Both the position numbers and the translations under genes were made by a program. DNA of 39,980 bases from an uncultured Prevotellaceae bacterium (lineage in GTDB: Bacteria > Bacteroidota > Bacteroidia > Bacteroidales > Bacteroidaceae), in NCBI GenBank assembly GCA_900320585.1, contig ONSV01000025.1, positions 1-39,980 on the forward strand, read 5' to 3'. Of the stretch, positions 22,029 to 29,378 are shown piece after piece. Within the stretch, counting starts at the first letter, position 1, and every line of letters starts with the position of its first letter. Under the pieces are notes generated by a model. That model did not search any database. It saw only the letters and a program-made list of their open reading frames with translations, and had not been told where the DNA came from.

Positions 22029-23717
22029 TTAGAATTTGCAACCCAGGAAAAGGGTTGCCTGGGTGTGGTCGCGTCCATTGCTGTAGGCGTTGGGCGCGTT
22101 CACTTTATGGTGCCGCACGCTTGCCCCCACATAGGTGGCCAGGCGCGTGGCTGGAAAGCGGAATGCGTATCTCGCGCTGGCGCCTGCGGTATACTGCGGG
22201 GCGGTGAGCCATTGGTGCTCGCGGTAGAGCCATGTGTCCATCGTGGGCGAGGGATGCTGCTTGTCGGAGGGTGCCACGAAGGTGAGGTCCTCGAAGGGGT
22301 CGCCACTGCCATTGAGGAAAGTGCCCGAGAGGCTCAGCGACAGTATCCCCTTGCGCAGCAGCAGATGGCGGGTGGCCGAAAGGCCCCATTCCTGGTTGTT
22401 GAGCCGCTGCCGTCGGTAGTAGGGGTAGTCGTAGGCTGTCTGCTTGCGGTGCATCCACTGGCAGCTGGCGGTGAGCACCCATGTGGGCAGTTCGCCACGG
22501 ATGCCCAGGTAGGCGGTGTAGGCCACCCGTCCCTCTACCCAAAGTTTGTTGGCCGTCTTCACCGGGTCGTAATACTCATAATACGATGCGCCGCTCTCGT
22601 TGCGCTTCTCGCGGAACGACTCGAAATGGTTGACGAGGTTCTCGGCGCCAATGCTCACATCGATGTGGTGGAGCGATGCCTTGGCACGGTAGGCCAGGCG
22701 TCCGTGGTAGTCGTAGGTATGGGAGCGGTGGAACGAATACGAGTTGGTGTATTCGGAGCGCCGCCCGTAGTAGCCCTCGCGGTAGGCCAGCGTGGCCTCG
22801 TTGGTGAGGGTGAGGCTGCGCCCCAGGTGCAGGCCCAGCTGCAGGCCGATGCCGTTGTGGTTGTTCACCATCGGCAGTTCGCGCAGTTTGTCGGTGAACC
22901 CGGAGTTGGCAAACTGCTCTGTCTCGCCGATGAACGGACCGTAGTTGATGAAGGTGACATAGGTCTTGTCCTCGCGGCCATAGAGATTGAACTTGAGGCT
23001 CTCGGTGGTGCGGCGGTAATAGTAGAAGGCGCCCACCTCTGCCACCCCGGCGACGGGCCAGAACACTCCTGTGGTGAGTGTCATGTCCATCAGCTTGTTC
23101 TTGTGGCGCAGGTCTTTGTATTTGGCGTAGTTGGCCGACGTGTAGTCGAGTCGGGCACCCACTGAGAGGCCGCGCCACACGTCGATGCCCACGCCACCCG
23201 TCAGATGGTAGGTGTCGCGGTGCTTCCTGCCCAGGTTGGTGAGCGAGTCTTCCTCCAGGTCGAAAGGCAGGCGCGAGGTGTCGATGAACGCCGAGCCACC
23301 CATCTCCTTGCCCGAGAAATTCTCGTAGCTCATCAGTCCGTAGCCCACGGCGCGGCTGCTGATGCGGTAGAACGACTCCACTTCGGCATTGGCGGTGATG
23401 GCGTCGGGAGAATCGGAGAAGTCGGTGAACCCACCCTTCGCACGGGTGAGCGACAACTGGGCGTTGGCGATGTTGTGCGAGGCAAACCGGGTGAGCGCGG
23501 CGGCGTTGCGGCTGGTGAGCCATGCGTCGGCATCCCTGACGAAGGCATAGTCGCGCAGGAGCAGGGAGTCTTGCGCGTGCGTCGCCAGTGAGGCCAACAG
23601 CAGCAGCACGGCAGTTCCACATCGCCACGCCCTGAGGCATGCCGGCAGTGCGCGCTCCGGTGATGGAGTGCGTGGGCAGATGCCGTGTGGGGTGGCGATG
23701 TGGCTGACGGATATCAT
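22029..23717 (-). CDS. DUF6850-type outer-membrane beta-barrel protein
   Basis: 562 residues. A signal peptide with a long basic lead (CGTAVLLLLASLATHAQ, cut at about 49) is followed by alternating aromatic/polar strands typical of an outer-membrane barrel (e.g. VGAFYYYRRTTESLKFNLY; GLQLGLHLGRSLTLTNEATL), ending in HTQATLFLGCKF with the terminal Phe. It matches the uncharacterised family DUF6850 found with TonB receptors in Bacteroidales. It is the last gene of the operon that starts with the receptor at 29.05 kb and lies 19 bp after the DUF4876 gene. The substrate is unknown; a diffusion or assembly partner of the receptor is possible. Confidence 0.8.
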   Translation of the reverse strand: MISVSHIATPHGICPRTPSPERALPACLRAWRCGTAVLLLLASLATHAQDSLLLRDYAFVRDADAWLTSRNAAALTRFASHNIANAQLSLTRAKGGFTDFSDSPDAITANAEVESFYRISSRAVGYGLMSYENFSGKEMGGSAFIDTSRLPFDLEEDSLTNLGRKHRDTYHLTGGVGIDVWRGLSVGARLDYTSANYAKYKDLRHKNKLMDMTLTTGVFWPVAGVAEVGAFYYYRRTTESLKFNLYGREDKTYVTFINYGPFIGETEQFANSGFTDKLRELPMVNNHNGIGLQLGLHLGRSLTLTNEATLAYREGYYGRRSEYTNSYSFHRSHTYDYHGRLAYRAKASLHHIDVSIGAENLVNHFESFREKRNESGASYYEYYDPVKTANKLWVEGRVAYTAYLGIRGELPTWVLTASCQWMHRKQTAYDYPYYRRQRLNNQEWGLSATRHLLLRKGILSLSLSGTFLNGSGDPFEDLTFVAPSDKQHPSPTMDTWLYREHQWLTAPQYTAGASARYAFRFPATRLATYVGASVRHHKVNAPNAYSNGRDHTQATLFLGCKF

Positions 23718-23736
23718 AGTGAGAAATGAATTGTCG

Positions 23737-24873
23737 TTAGTCTCTCAGCGAGCAGCGCTGGCGCTCGTGGAAGTCGTCGGTAGAGTTGTTGAAGTCCTGG
23801 AAGATGATGTGGGCACCCTGCTTCATGCTGGCCTCTGCGTCGATGCCGCTGGGGTCGGTGCTCTCGCCCACGCCAAGGCTGTAGTCATACACCAGTTTGC
23901 CGGCATTCTCGGCCAGGGCCTCGGTGGCAGCCTTGTCGACATTGCGGTAGAGGGAATGGCCCTGGTATTTCGTGAGCCATACGGCACCACCGTCGATGTC
24001 GGCGGTGAGGCGCTTCTGGCAGTCGTCGGGATAGTCGTAGGAGAACACCTCTATGCCATCCACAATCCACTCGTTGGGAACGGCGAAGCAGGCGAAGGTC
24101 TGGGTGTTCTGTCCCTCGGGATACCAGATGTTGTTCACGTCGTCGGCCCAGGAGGCGGCGTCGATGCCCTGCGTCTGGAAGATGAAGAAGGCGGGAGAGT
24201 TCACCGAGACAGTCCAGCCGTTGCCCAGGCCAATCTCCTTGGCTTTCAGGTAGTGGGAGGTGGGAATGACGCTGGCGGGAGTGGGATAGTAGTTGGTGTG
24301 GTTGTAGCCGCTCTCGGGGTCGTACATGCAGTAGTAGTCGGGGTTGGCGTAGTTCACCGACTGCGACACGGTCTGCGTGTTGTCGATGGCGCCGTGGATG
24401 TTGACCACCACCTGTGTGTAGGGCTCGATCACCAGTGAGCCCTGGAACCACCAGATGCCATGCCATGCGGGGATGATGCCTTGCGACTCATACACCAGTT
24501 TGCCGTTCTCGTCGTAGTTGTTTGGAACCGAGGAGTAGGCATTGGCGGGGGAGCCTACGCCGAAGCAGAGGTTGTTGACCACGGCCTGCTCGCCACAGTT
24601 GTTGTAGAGGATGACACACTTGTCGAACTGGAACGACTTGCCGGCATTATTGGTGCAGCCACCATTGTAGAGTTCCTTGATGATGATTTGGTCGACGTTC
24701 TGGTCGGGCAGCATGGGGGCCTCTGCCTGCACATAGGTGATGTTGTTGATTTCGCTGGTCTTCAGTTCCATCTGGGTGCCGTCGGCCTTGGTGATGACCA
24801 TTTTCCAGTCCTGGGCATGTGCGCTCACTGCCGTCAGGGCGATGGTGAGCAATGTGAGTAAAGTCTTTTTCAT
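23737..24873 (-). CDS. DUF4876-type secreted protein with N-terminal DGT segment
   Basis: 378 residues. Signal peptide MKKTLLTLLTIALTAVSAHA, then WKMVITKADGTQMELKTSEI (about 23-42), the same DGT-type segment as in the DUF4374 protein of the neighbouring operon. The main domain begins QIIIKELYNGGCTNNAGKSF then CVILYNNCGEQAVVNNLC, the DUF4876/lamin-tail-like pattern in which a strand-rich domain binds an unknown ligand. No lipobox. The operon context (TonB receptor, lipoprotein, barrel protein) suggests a surface or periplasmic capture protein. Function unknown. Confidence 0.78.
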   Translation of the reverse strand: MKKTLLTLLTIALTAVSAHAQDWKMVITKADGTQMELKTSEINNITYVQAEAPMLPDQNVDQIIIKELYNGGCTNNAGKSFQFDKCVILYNNCGEQAVVNNLCFGVGSPANAYSSVPNNYDENGKLVYESQGIIPAWHGIWWFQGSLVIEPYTQVVVNIHGAIDNTQTVSQSVNYANPDYYCMYDPESGYNHTNYYPTPASVIPTSHYLKAKEIGLGNGWTVSVNSPAFFIFQTQGIDAASWADDVNNIWYPEGQNTQTFACFAVPNEWIVDGIEVFSYDYPDDCQKRLTADIDGGAVWLTKYQGHSLYRNVDKAATEALAENAGKLVYDYSLGVGESTDPSGIDAEASMKQGAHIIFQDFNNSTDDFHERQRCSLRD

Positions 24874-24892
24874 CTTTTATGTGTTTTTGTTG

Positions 24893-25387
24893 TTATTTCT
24901 TGATTTTGTAACTCTGGTTGGGGGTACGCAGGATGTAGACGCCCTGTGGCAGGGTGCTCAGGTCGATGCTCACGGTGCCCTCTTCGTTGGCCCTCGTGCT
25001 GCTCAGCATCTTGCCGTCGATGGTGTAGACGCCCACGGTGGCATGTGTGCTCAGACCCTCGAAACGGGCCTGGCCGGGAGTGAATACGGGCTTGGGACTC
25101 TCTTTGGCCATCTCGCCGATGCCCAGGGGCACTTGCTCGAAGGTGAGTTGGCTGATGCCCGAGAGGGCCGTGGTGAACTGCTCTTCGCCGGCGCTGACCA
25201 CGAGGCTCTCGCCTTCATAGGTCACGGTGGGGGCGTCGGTGAGCGCGAAACGGTTGACGGTGCCGTCGGTGAGCGTCAGCACCATGCAGGTGACATTCTC
25301 CTCGGCCACACGGGCAAGCAGGGCCTGGGCTGGCAGCAGGAGCAACGTCAGGAGCGCAAAGGCTCGGAGTAATGCTTTCTTTTTCAT
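24893..25387 (-). CDS. Small secreted protein, paralogue of the one at 19.0-19.4 kb
   Basis: 164 residues. Signal peptide MKKKALLRAFALLTLLLLPA; then TCMVLTLTDGTVNRFALTDA (DGT-type strand motif), ISQLTFEQVPLGIGEMAKES, and a C-terminal sorting-like tail VGVYTIDGKMLSSTRANEEG with LSTLPQGVYILRTPNQSYKI. The layout, the LGI-E-M linker and the tail align with the small protein in the cobalamin-controlled operon, so the two are paralogues kept at equivalent positions. Function unknown; 19 bp upstream of the DUF4876 gene. Confidence 0.8.
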   Translation of the reverse strand: MKKKALLRAFALLTLLLLPAQALLARVAEENVTCMVLTLTDGTVNRFALTDAPTVTYEGESLVVSAGEEQFTTALSGISQLTFEQVPLGIGEMAKESPKPVFTPGQARFEGLSTHATVGVYTIDGKMLSSTRANEEGTVSIDLSTLPQGVYILRTPNQSYKIKK

Positions 25388-25474
25388 ACGCTTGTTGGTT
25401 TATATATTGATGAATGTTGTTTGTCGGCGACATTTCTCAGGGGGTTGCCCGTATTCACGGGTGCTCGGTGGCTG

Positions 25475-25897
25475 CTATTGCACGATGCGTTTCTTCGACA
25501 TCTTCAACGACAGTTCGATGCGGTTGGCGCTGTCGGGAGAGATGACGATGAGGCTCTTCACCCCGTTGAAGATATAGCGCCACCAGGTGGTGCCCGTGGA
25601 GTCGATGTACTGCGAGTTGGTGGTGGCCTCGTAGATTCCCGGCGGCAGGTTGAACCGTGCCGTTCCCGAGGCATCGGTGGAGTCGACGTAGACCGACGAG
25701 GTGGCATCCTTCATCTCCACCCTTGCCCCACGATAGGGCTCGATGGAGTTTTCGGGGTAGACGAGGCGCACGCTCACGGGGCATATCTCCACCGTCTCGT
25801 CGTAGTCGCACGACGGCAGCAGGCCGATGGCGAGCAGGGCGAGGAGCGAGGCTGTGGCCCAAATGGCGGAGTTATGGCGATGTTTTCCCGTTTCCAT
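25475..25897 (-). CDS. Small lipoprotein with a transthyretin-like/CarboxypepD_reg-type domain
   Basis: 140 residues from the ATG at 25897 (METGKHRHNS); an ATG at 25930 is an alternative. A hydrophobic stretch (SLLALLAIGLLPSC) ends in a lipobox, so the protein is probably a lipoprotein. The mature part is one beta-sandwich-like domain: VSVRLVYPENSIEPYRGARV, SGTARFNLPPGIYEATTNSQ, RIELSLKMSKKRIVQ. This resembles the N-terminal domain that DUF4876 lipoproteins carry in other Bacteroidetes, so here the domain and its anchor may have become a separate gene (inferred). Second gene of the receptor operon. Confidence 0.72.
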   Translation of the reverse strand: METGKHRHNSAIWATASLLALLAIGLLPSCDYDETVEICPVSVRLVYPENSIEPYRGARVEMKDATSSVYVDSTDASGTARFNLPPGIYEATTNSQYIDSTGTTWWRYIFNGVKSLIVISPDSANRIELSLKMSKKRIVQ

Positions 25898-25935
25898 ATT
25901 TTTTATACTGTAGTTTCGCATTCGCTTCACTTTTA

Positions 25936-26069
25936 GTAGTTCAGGAGTTCAGGAGTTGCAGGAGTTCAGACAATAGCCCGAATTCACCTCGACGGGCTCA
26001 ATAGTGGTTGTGGTAATGTCTGAACTCCTGAACTTCTGCAACTTCTGCACTCCTTTCAACTTTAAGTTG
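25936..26069. repeat. AGGAGTTC-family inverted repeat after the TonB receptor stop
   Basis: Left arm: tandem AGGAGTTC/AGGAGTTGC units ending GGAGTTCAGACA; right arm: TGTCTGAACTCC then CTGAACTTCTGCAACTTCTG, complementary to the left arm. A smaller hairpin AGCCCG/CGGGCT lies inside. A CAACTTTAAGTTG palindrome (26057-26069) closes the element, 6 bp before the receptor stop codon. RNA from this site could fold into a long hairpin between the first and second genes of the operon and change their ratio. Confidence 0.8.
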
Positions 26070-26075
26070 AGTTGT

Positions 26076-29048
26076 TTATATTTTCACTCTCAGTGAGAGT
26101 CCGTAATAGTAGCTGGGCACATAGGCGCTGTCGAAGAGCGACGCGTCGAGTCCGGTCTGCGACGAGTGCACCTTGCGCATGGTGTTGAAGAAATTGTTGG
26201 CGTAGAACGACACGCTCACATGGTCGCCTATCTCCTTGGTCACGCTCAGGTTGGCGGAGTAGTAGGCCGAGAGGCGGTCGGGGTTCATCACATAGGCGTA
26301 ATTGGAGCGCACCACCAGCTTGGCGAGGTCGCTGTAGAGGGTGGGGTCGTTCTCCGAGGCCCATTTGAACTTCTCGGCAAAGGGGATGAGCACGCCGGGC
26401 TCCTCCCATGTGGAGTAGTACTCGGGGTAGAGGGCCACGAACTTGTCGCGGCTGGTGCCGTCGTAGGGCTTGCCGAAGAAGTCGGATTGCTCCTCGAGCA
26501 CATAGCCGCGCGTGTCGTCGGGCAGTTCGCTCAGCGGCTTGCTGTAGCGCTGCAGCGAGCACTCCACCCTGAGCGACACCACAAGTCGCACCTGGGGCAC
26601 GTGGGTGGTGATGGTGGCGTTGAGGTTGGTCTGCCGGGTGAGCGACCCGTTGGCGATGGCGGCCCCGGCACTGTAGTTGGCGCTGGTCACGTTGCTGCCG
26701 CGGTAGTAGCCCACATAGCCATAGAGGCGGTTGCCGCTCATGGTGGTGTTCACGCCCGTGGGGATGTCGGCGAAGAGCACGTCGTCGATGCCCTTGTACT
26801 GATAGTGGTTGCCGTCGAGGCGTATCTGGGTGCGCAGGCTGCGTATCTGTGCGAAGTCCACTATCCATTCCACGCCATAGCGGTCGATGGGCGTGCCGTT
26901 GGTGTACTGGTTGTTCACCGTATAGGTGCGGCGCTCGTTGTAGGCCAGGGTCACGGGCTGTTGTGCCCCGCTGGCGTCGCTCACGGTCACCACGCCCGTC
27001 AGGGGGTCGATGGCGTACTGCCGGTTGGCGATGTCGATGCCGATGCCCTCGAGCGACGATGGCGGTGTGTATTTGTAGGCCATGGGGAAATAGTGGTCGG
27101 TCGACATATACGAGCGGTAGGTGCGGTGATGAAAGGCCGACAGGTTGATGCGCGTGCCCTTGATGGTGGCCTCGATGCCCACGTCGGTCTGGTTGGTGTA
27201 CTGCCACTTCAGGTGGGGGTTGTAGAGCGACTTGGTGGGGTAGGTGTGGTAGGCATAGAACGACTTGTTGTCGGCAGTGCTCGTCGAGGCGAAGGCCAGG
27301 CGGTCGGCATACGATGGGGTGGGGTAGAGCACCTGGAACGACGGCAGCTTCACGCTCTTGCCCCATCCGGCATGCACGCTCAGTTCGGACACCCACTGCT
27401 TGTGCTGCTGGCGCCAGAACACGTAGCGGCCGTTGACACGGGGCGAGAGGCTCTGCACCGTGCCGTAGTCGGAGCCCTGGACGATGGTGATGTCGTCGCG
27501 CAGGCCGGCGGTGAGCTCGGCCGAGCCTCTGCGCGAGGTGGGCACCACCAGCTTGTCCTCGGCATAGATGGCCACGTTGTGCATGGTGGGCAGGGCATCG
27601 TAGCGGTACTCGCGCCATGTGGGTGCCACGCGCATGTCGTCGTAGTAGGTGCCGCGGCCGTGGTTGCGGCTGCCCGTGTACTCGGTGCCGAGCATGAGCT
27701 TGTTCATGGCCTCGCCCAGGCGGCGTGCCCACTCGCCCTTCAGCTTCAGCGACCAGTTCATGGGCCGTGAGTCGTTGAACCCCTTCACATACCAGTAGCC
27801 GGTGGGACCGAGGATGATGTCGGCATCGGGCCGCACGTCGTATTCCTGGGCGATGGCGTAGCCTTCCTCGCGCGAGTGGATATAAGGTTGCGTCGAGGCG
27901 CTCGACTTGTTGGCATAGCTCTCGTTCTTGTGGTCGGAGTAGGCGAGCGAGCCGCTCATCGCGAGGTTGGTGATCCACGACTTGTTGAGCAGCCACTGCA
28001 GGCTGAAGTGGGCGCGCAGCGTGTTGTCGCGCACCTTGTGGTAGTCGTCGAGGTCCTCGTCGGGGTCGCTCTCCGAGTTGTAGCCGCCCAGGTTGCCGGT
28101 GAGCCCGAGGCTCAGGGTGAGCGGCGTGGTGGCACGCATGAAGGTGTTGGAGTAGCGCAGCGAGAGGATGTTGCGCTGGTAGGCGGTATGGGGCGAGGCG
28201 GCATCCGAGAACGAGCGGGCGTGCTCTACCGAGGCGTTGAGCAGTCCGAGGCGGCCACCCAGGTCGAACCCCTTGTTGAGCGACACCTGGCGGGTGTGCT
28301 GGTTGATTTTTCCCTCTACAATGAAGGGCGACTTGCCCTTGCGGGTGTTCACTTTCACCACCCCGTTCGAAAGGTCGCCATACTCTACCGACGGCACGCC
28401 GGTGACAATCTCCACGCTCTCGATGTCGGAGGCGCTCACCGTGCGTGTCGACGAGCCGACGGTCTCGCCCGTCTCGGCATTGTTGCCCAGGCGCATGCCA
28501 TCCACCTCTACGGCGGTGCCAAACGAGGCGTTGCCTTTCTCTGTCGTGCCGCTGCGGAGGGCCAAGCGGGGGTCGGCCATGAGGGTGGAGTTGACGGTCT
28601 TGCCGCCAGGCAGCAGCGTGGTGATGTCGCTCACGTTGAGCAGCTGCTGGTTGTCGAGGGTGGTGCGGTCGATGACATACGAGGTGGTGGCCTCGTCGGT
28701 CTTGCGCTTCGCCACGATGGTCACCTCGTCGAGCTTCAGGTTCTCTTCCTTGAGCCGGAGCGTGAGGTTGGTGACGTTGCGGGTGATGGTCATCGGCCAA
28801 CTGCGTTTCTGGTAGCCCAGGCACTGCACGGTGAGGGTGAGCTTGCCCATCGGCACGTTTCTCACCGTGAACTTTCCCTCCTCGTCGGTGATGGCCCACA
28901 GACCACTCTCGGTCAACAAGATGGAGGCAAACTCCACGGGCTCTGCCGTGGCGTCGTCGACCACACAGCCTGCCAGCGTGGCATGCTGTGCTCTCGCACA
29001 ACACACCATGCTAAGCAGAAAAAATATCATAATCAGGCGTTGGTTCAT
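26076..29048 (-). CDS. TonB-dependent receptor with CarboxypepD_reg-like domain
   Basis: 990 residues from the ATG at 29048 (MNQRLIMIFFLLSMVCCARA, signal peptide); a longer reading from 29183 would run over the promoter. Order: CarboxypepD_reg-like beta-sandwich at about 22-105 (ATLAGCVVDDATAEPVEFAS; GKFTVRNVPMGKLTLTVQCL), plug domain at about 110-235 (TSYVIDRTTLDNQQLLNVSD; IESVEIVTGVPSVEYGDLSN; GVVKVNTRKGK), then a long barrel ending YYYGLSLRVKI. The partners downstream are a lipoprotein, a DUF4876 protein and a DUF6850 barrel rather than a SusD, so this is not a normal glycan-uptake pair. The ligand is unknown; peptides, metals or metallophores are possible. Confidence 0.92.
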   Translation of the reverse strand: MNQRLIMIFFLLSMVCCARAQHATLAGCVVDDATAEPVEFASILLTESGLWAITDEEGKFTVRNVPMGKLTLTVQCLGYQKRSWPMTITRNVTNLTLRLKEENLKLDEVTIVAKRKTDEATTSYVIDRTTLDNQQLLNVSDITTLLPGGKTVNSTLMADPRLALRSGTTEKGNASFGTAVEVDGMRLGNNAETGETVGSSTRTVSASDIESVEIVTGVPSVEYGDLSNGVVKVNTRKGKSPFIVEGKINQHTRQVSLNKGFDLGGRLGLLNASVEHARSFSDAASPHTAYQRNILSLRYSNTFMRATTPLTLSLGLTGNLGGYNSESDPDEDLDDYHKVRDNTLRAHFSLQWLLNKSWITNLAMSGSLAYSDHKNESYANKSSASTQPYIHSREEGYAIAQEYDVRPDADIILGPTGYWYVKGFNDSRPMNWSLKLKGEWARRLGEAMNKLMLGTEYTGSRNHGRGTYYDDMRVAPTWREYRYDALPTMHNVAIYAEDKLVVPTSRRGSAELTAGLRDDITIVQGSDYGTVQSLSPRVNGRYVFWRQQHKQWVSELSVHAGWGKSVKLPSFQVLYPTPSYADRLAFASTSTADNKSFYAYHTYPTKSLYNPHLKWQYTNQTDVGIEATIKGTRINLSAFHHRTYRSYMSTDHYFPMAYKYTPPSSLEGIGIDIANRQYAIDPLTGVVTVSDASGAQQPVTLAYNERRTYTVNNQYTNGTPIDRYGVEWIVDFAQIRSLRTQIRLDGNHYQYKGIDDVLFADIPTGVNTTMSGNRLYGYVGYYRGSNVTSANYSAGAAIANGSLTRQTNLNATITTHVPQVRLVVSLRVECSLQRYSKPLSELPDDTRGYVLEEQSDFFGKPYDGTSRDKFVALYPEYYSTWEEPGVLIPFAEKFKWASENDPTLYSDLAKLVVRSNYAYVMNPDRLSAYYSANLSVTKEIGDHVSVSFYANNFFNTMRKVHSSQTGLDASLFDSAYVPSYYYGLSLRVKI

Positions 29049-29115
29049 GTTGGTCTTGAGTTGGTCGATGATGTGGGGTGTGACATGCTTCCGGCCATGT
29101 TTCCATTTCGATTGC

Positions 29116-29146
29116 AAAATTAGGGAAATCAAAAGGGGTGGACAAT
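29116..29146 (-). promoter_or_regulatory. Promoter of the second TonB-receptor operon
   Basis: TTG at 29146-29144, a 20-bp spacer, and TAATTTTG at 29123-29116 on the minus strand, about 65 bp before the receptor ATG. No riboswitch-like conserved sequence or clear metal-regulator box is seen in the leader. Confidence 0.65.
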
Positions 29147-29341
29147 ACTTAAAAATTTGTATTTTGGCCGTATGAATATTCATTATTTTTAGGTATGCGA
29201 GGGGGTGTCGGCACCCTTTTCCGAAGTGTGGATACCTACATCAAATGAGCGTCGGAAACTATCGGAATTCCATGATGCCCACGCCATCATCAATTGTCGG
29301 TATTTTGAATATAGGATGATGAATATTAGAATATTTATGCT

Positions 29342-29349
29342 TAATTTTG
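29342..29349 (+). promoter_or_regulatory. Candidate -7 box of the M16 peptidase gene
   Basis: TAATTTTG, 30 bp before the ATG at 29379; no TTG at the usual distance. Otherwise nothing recognisable lies in the divergent gap 29150-29378. Confidence 0.45.
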
Positions 29350-29378
29350 TCGCAAAATCAACAACAAACACTACAATA

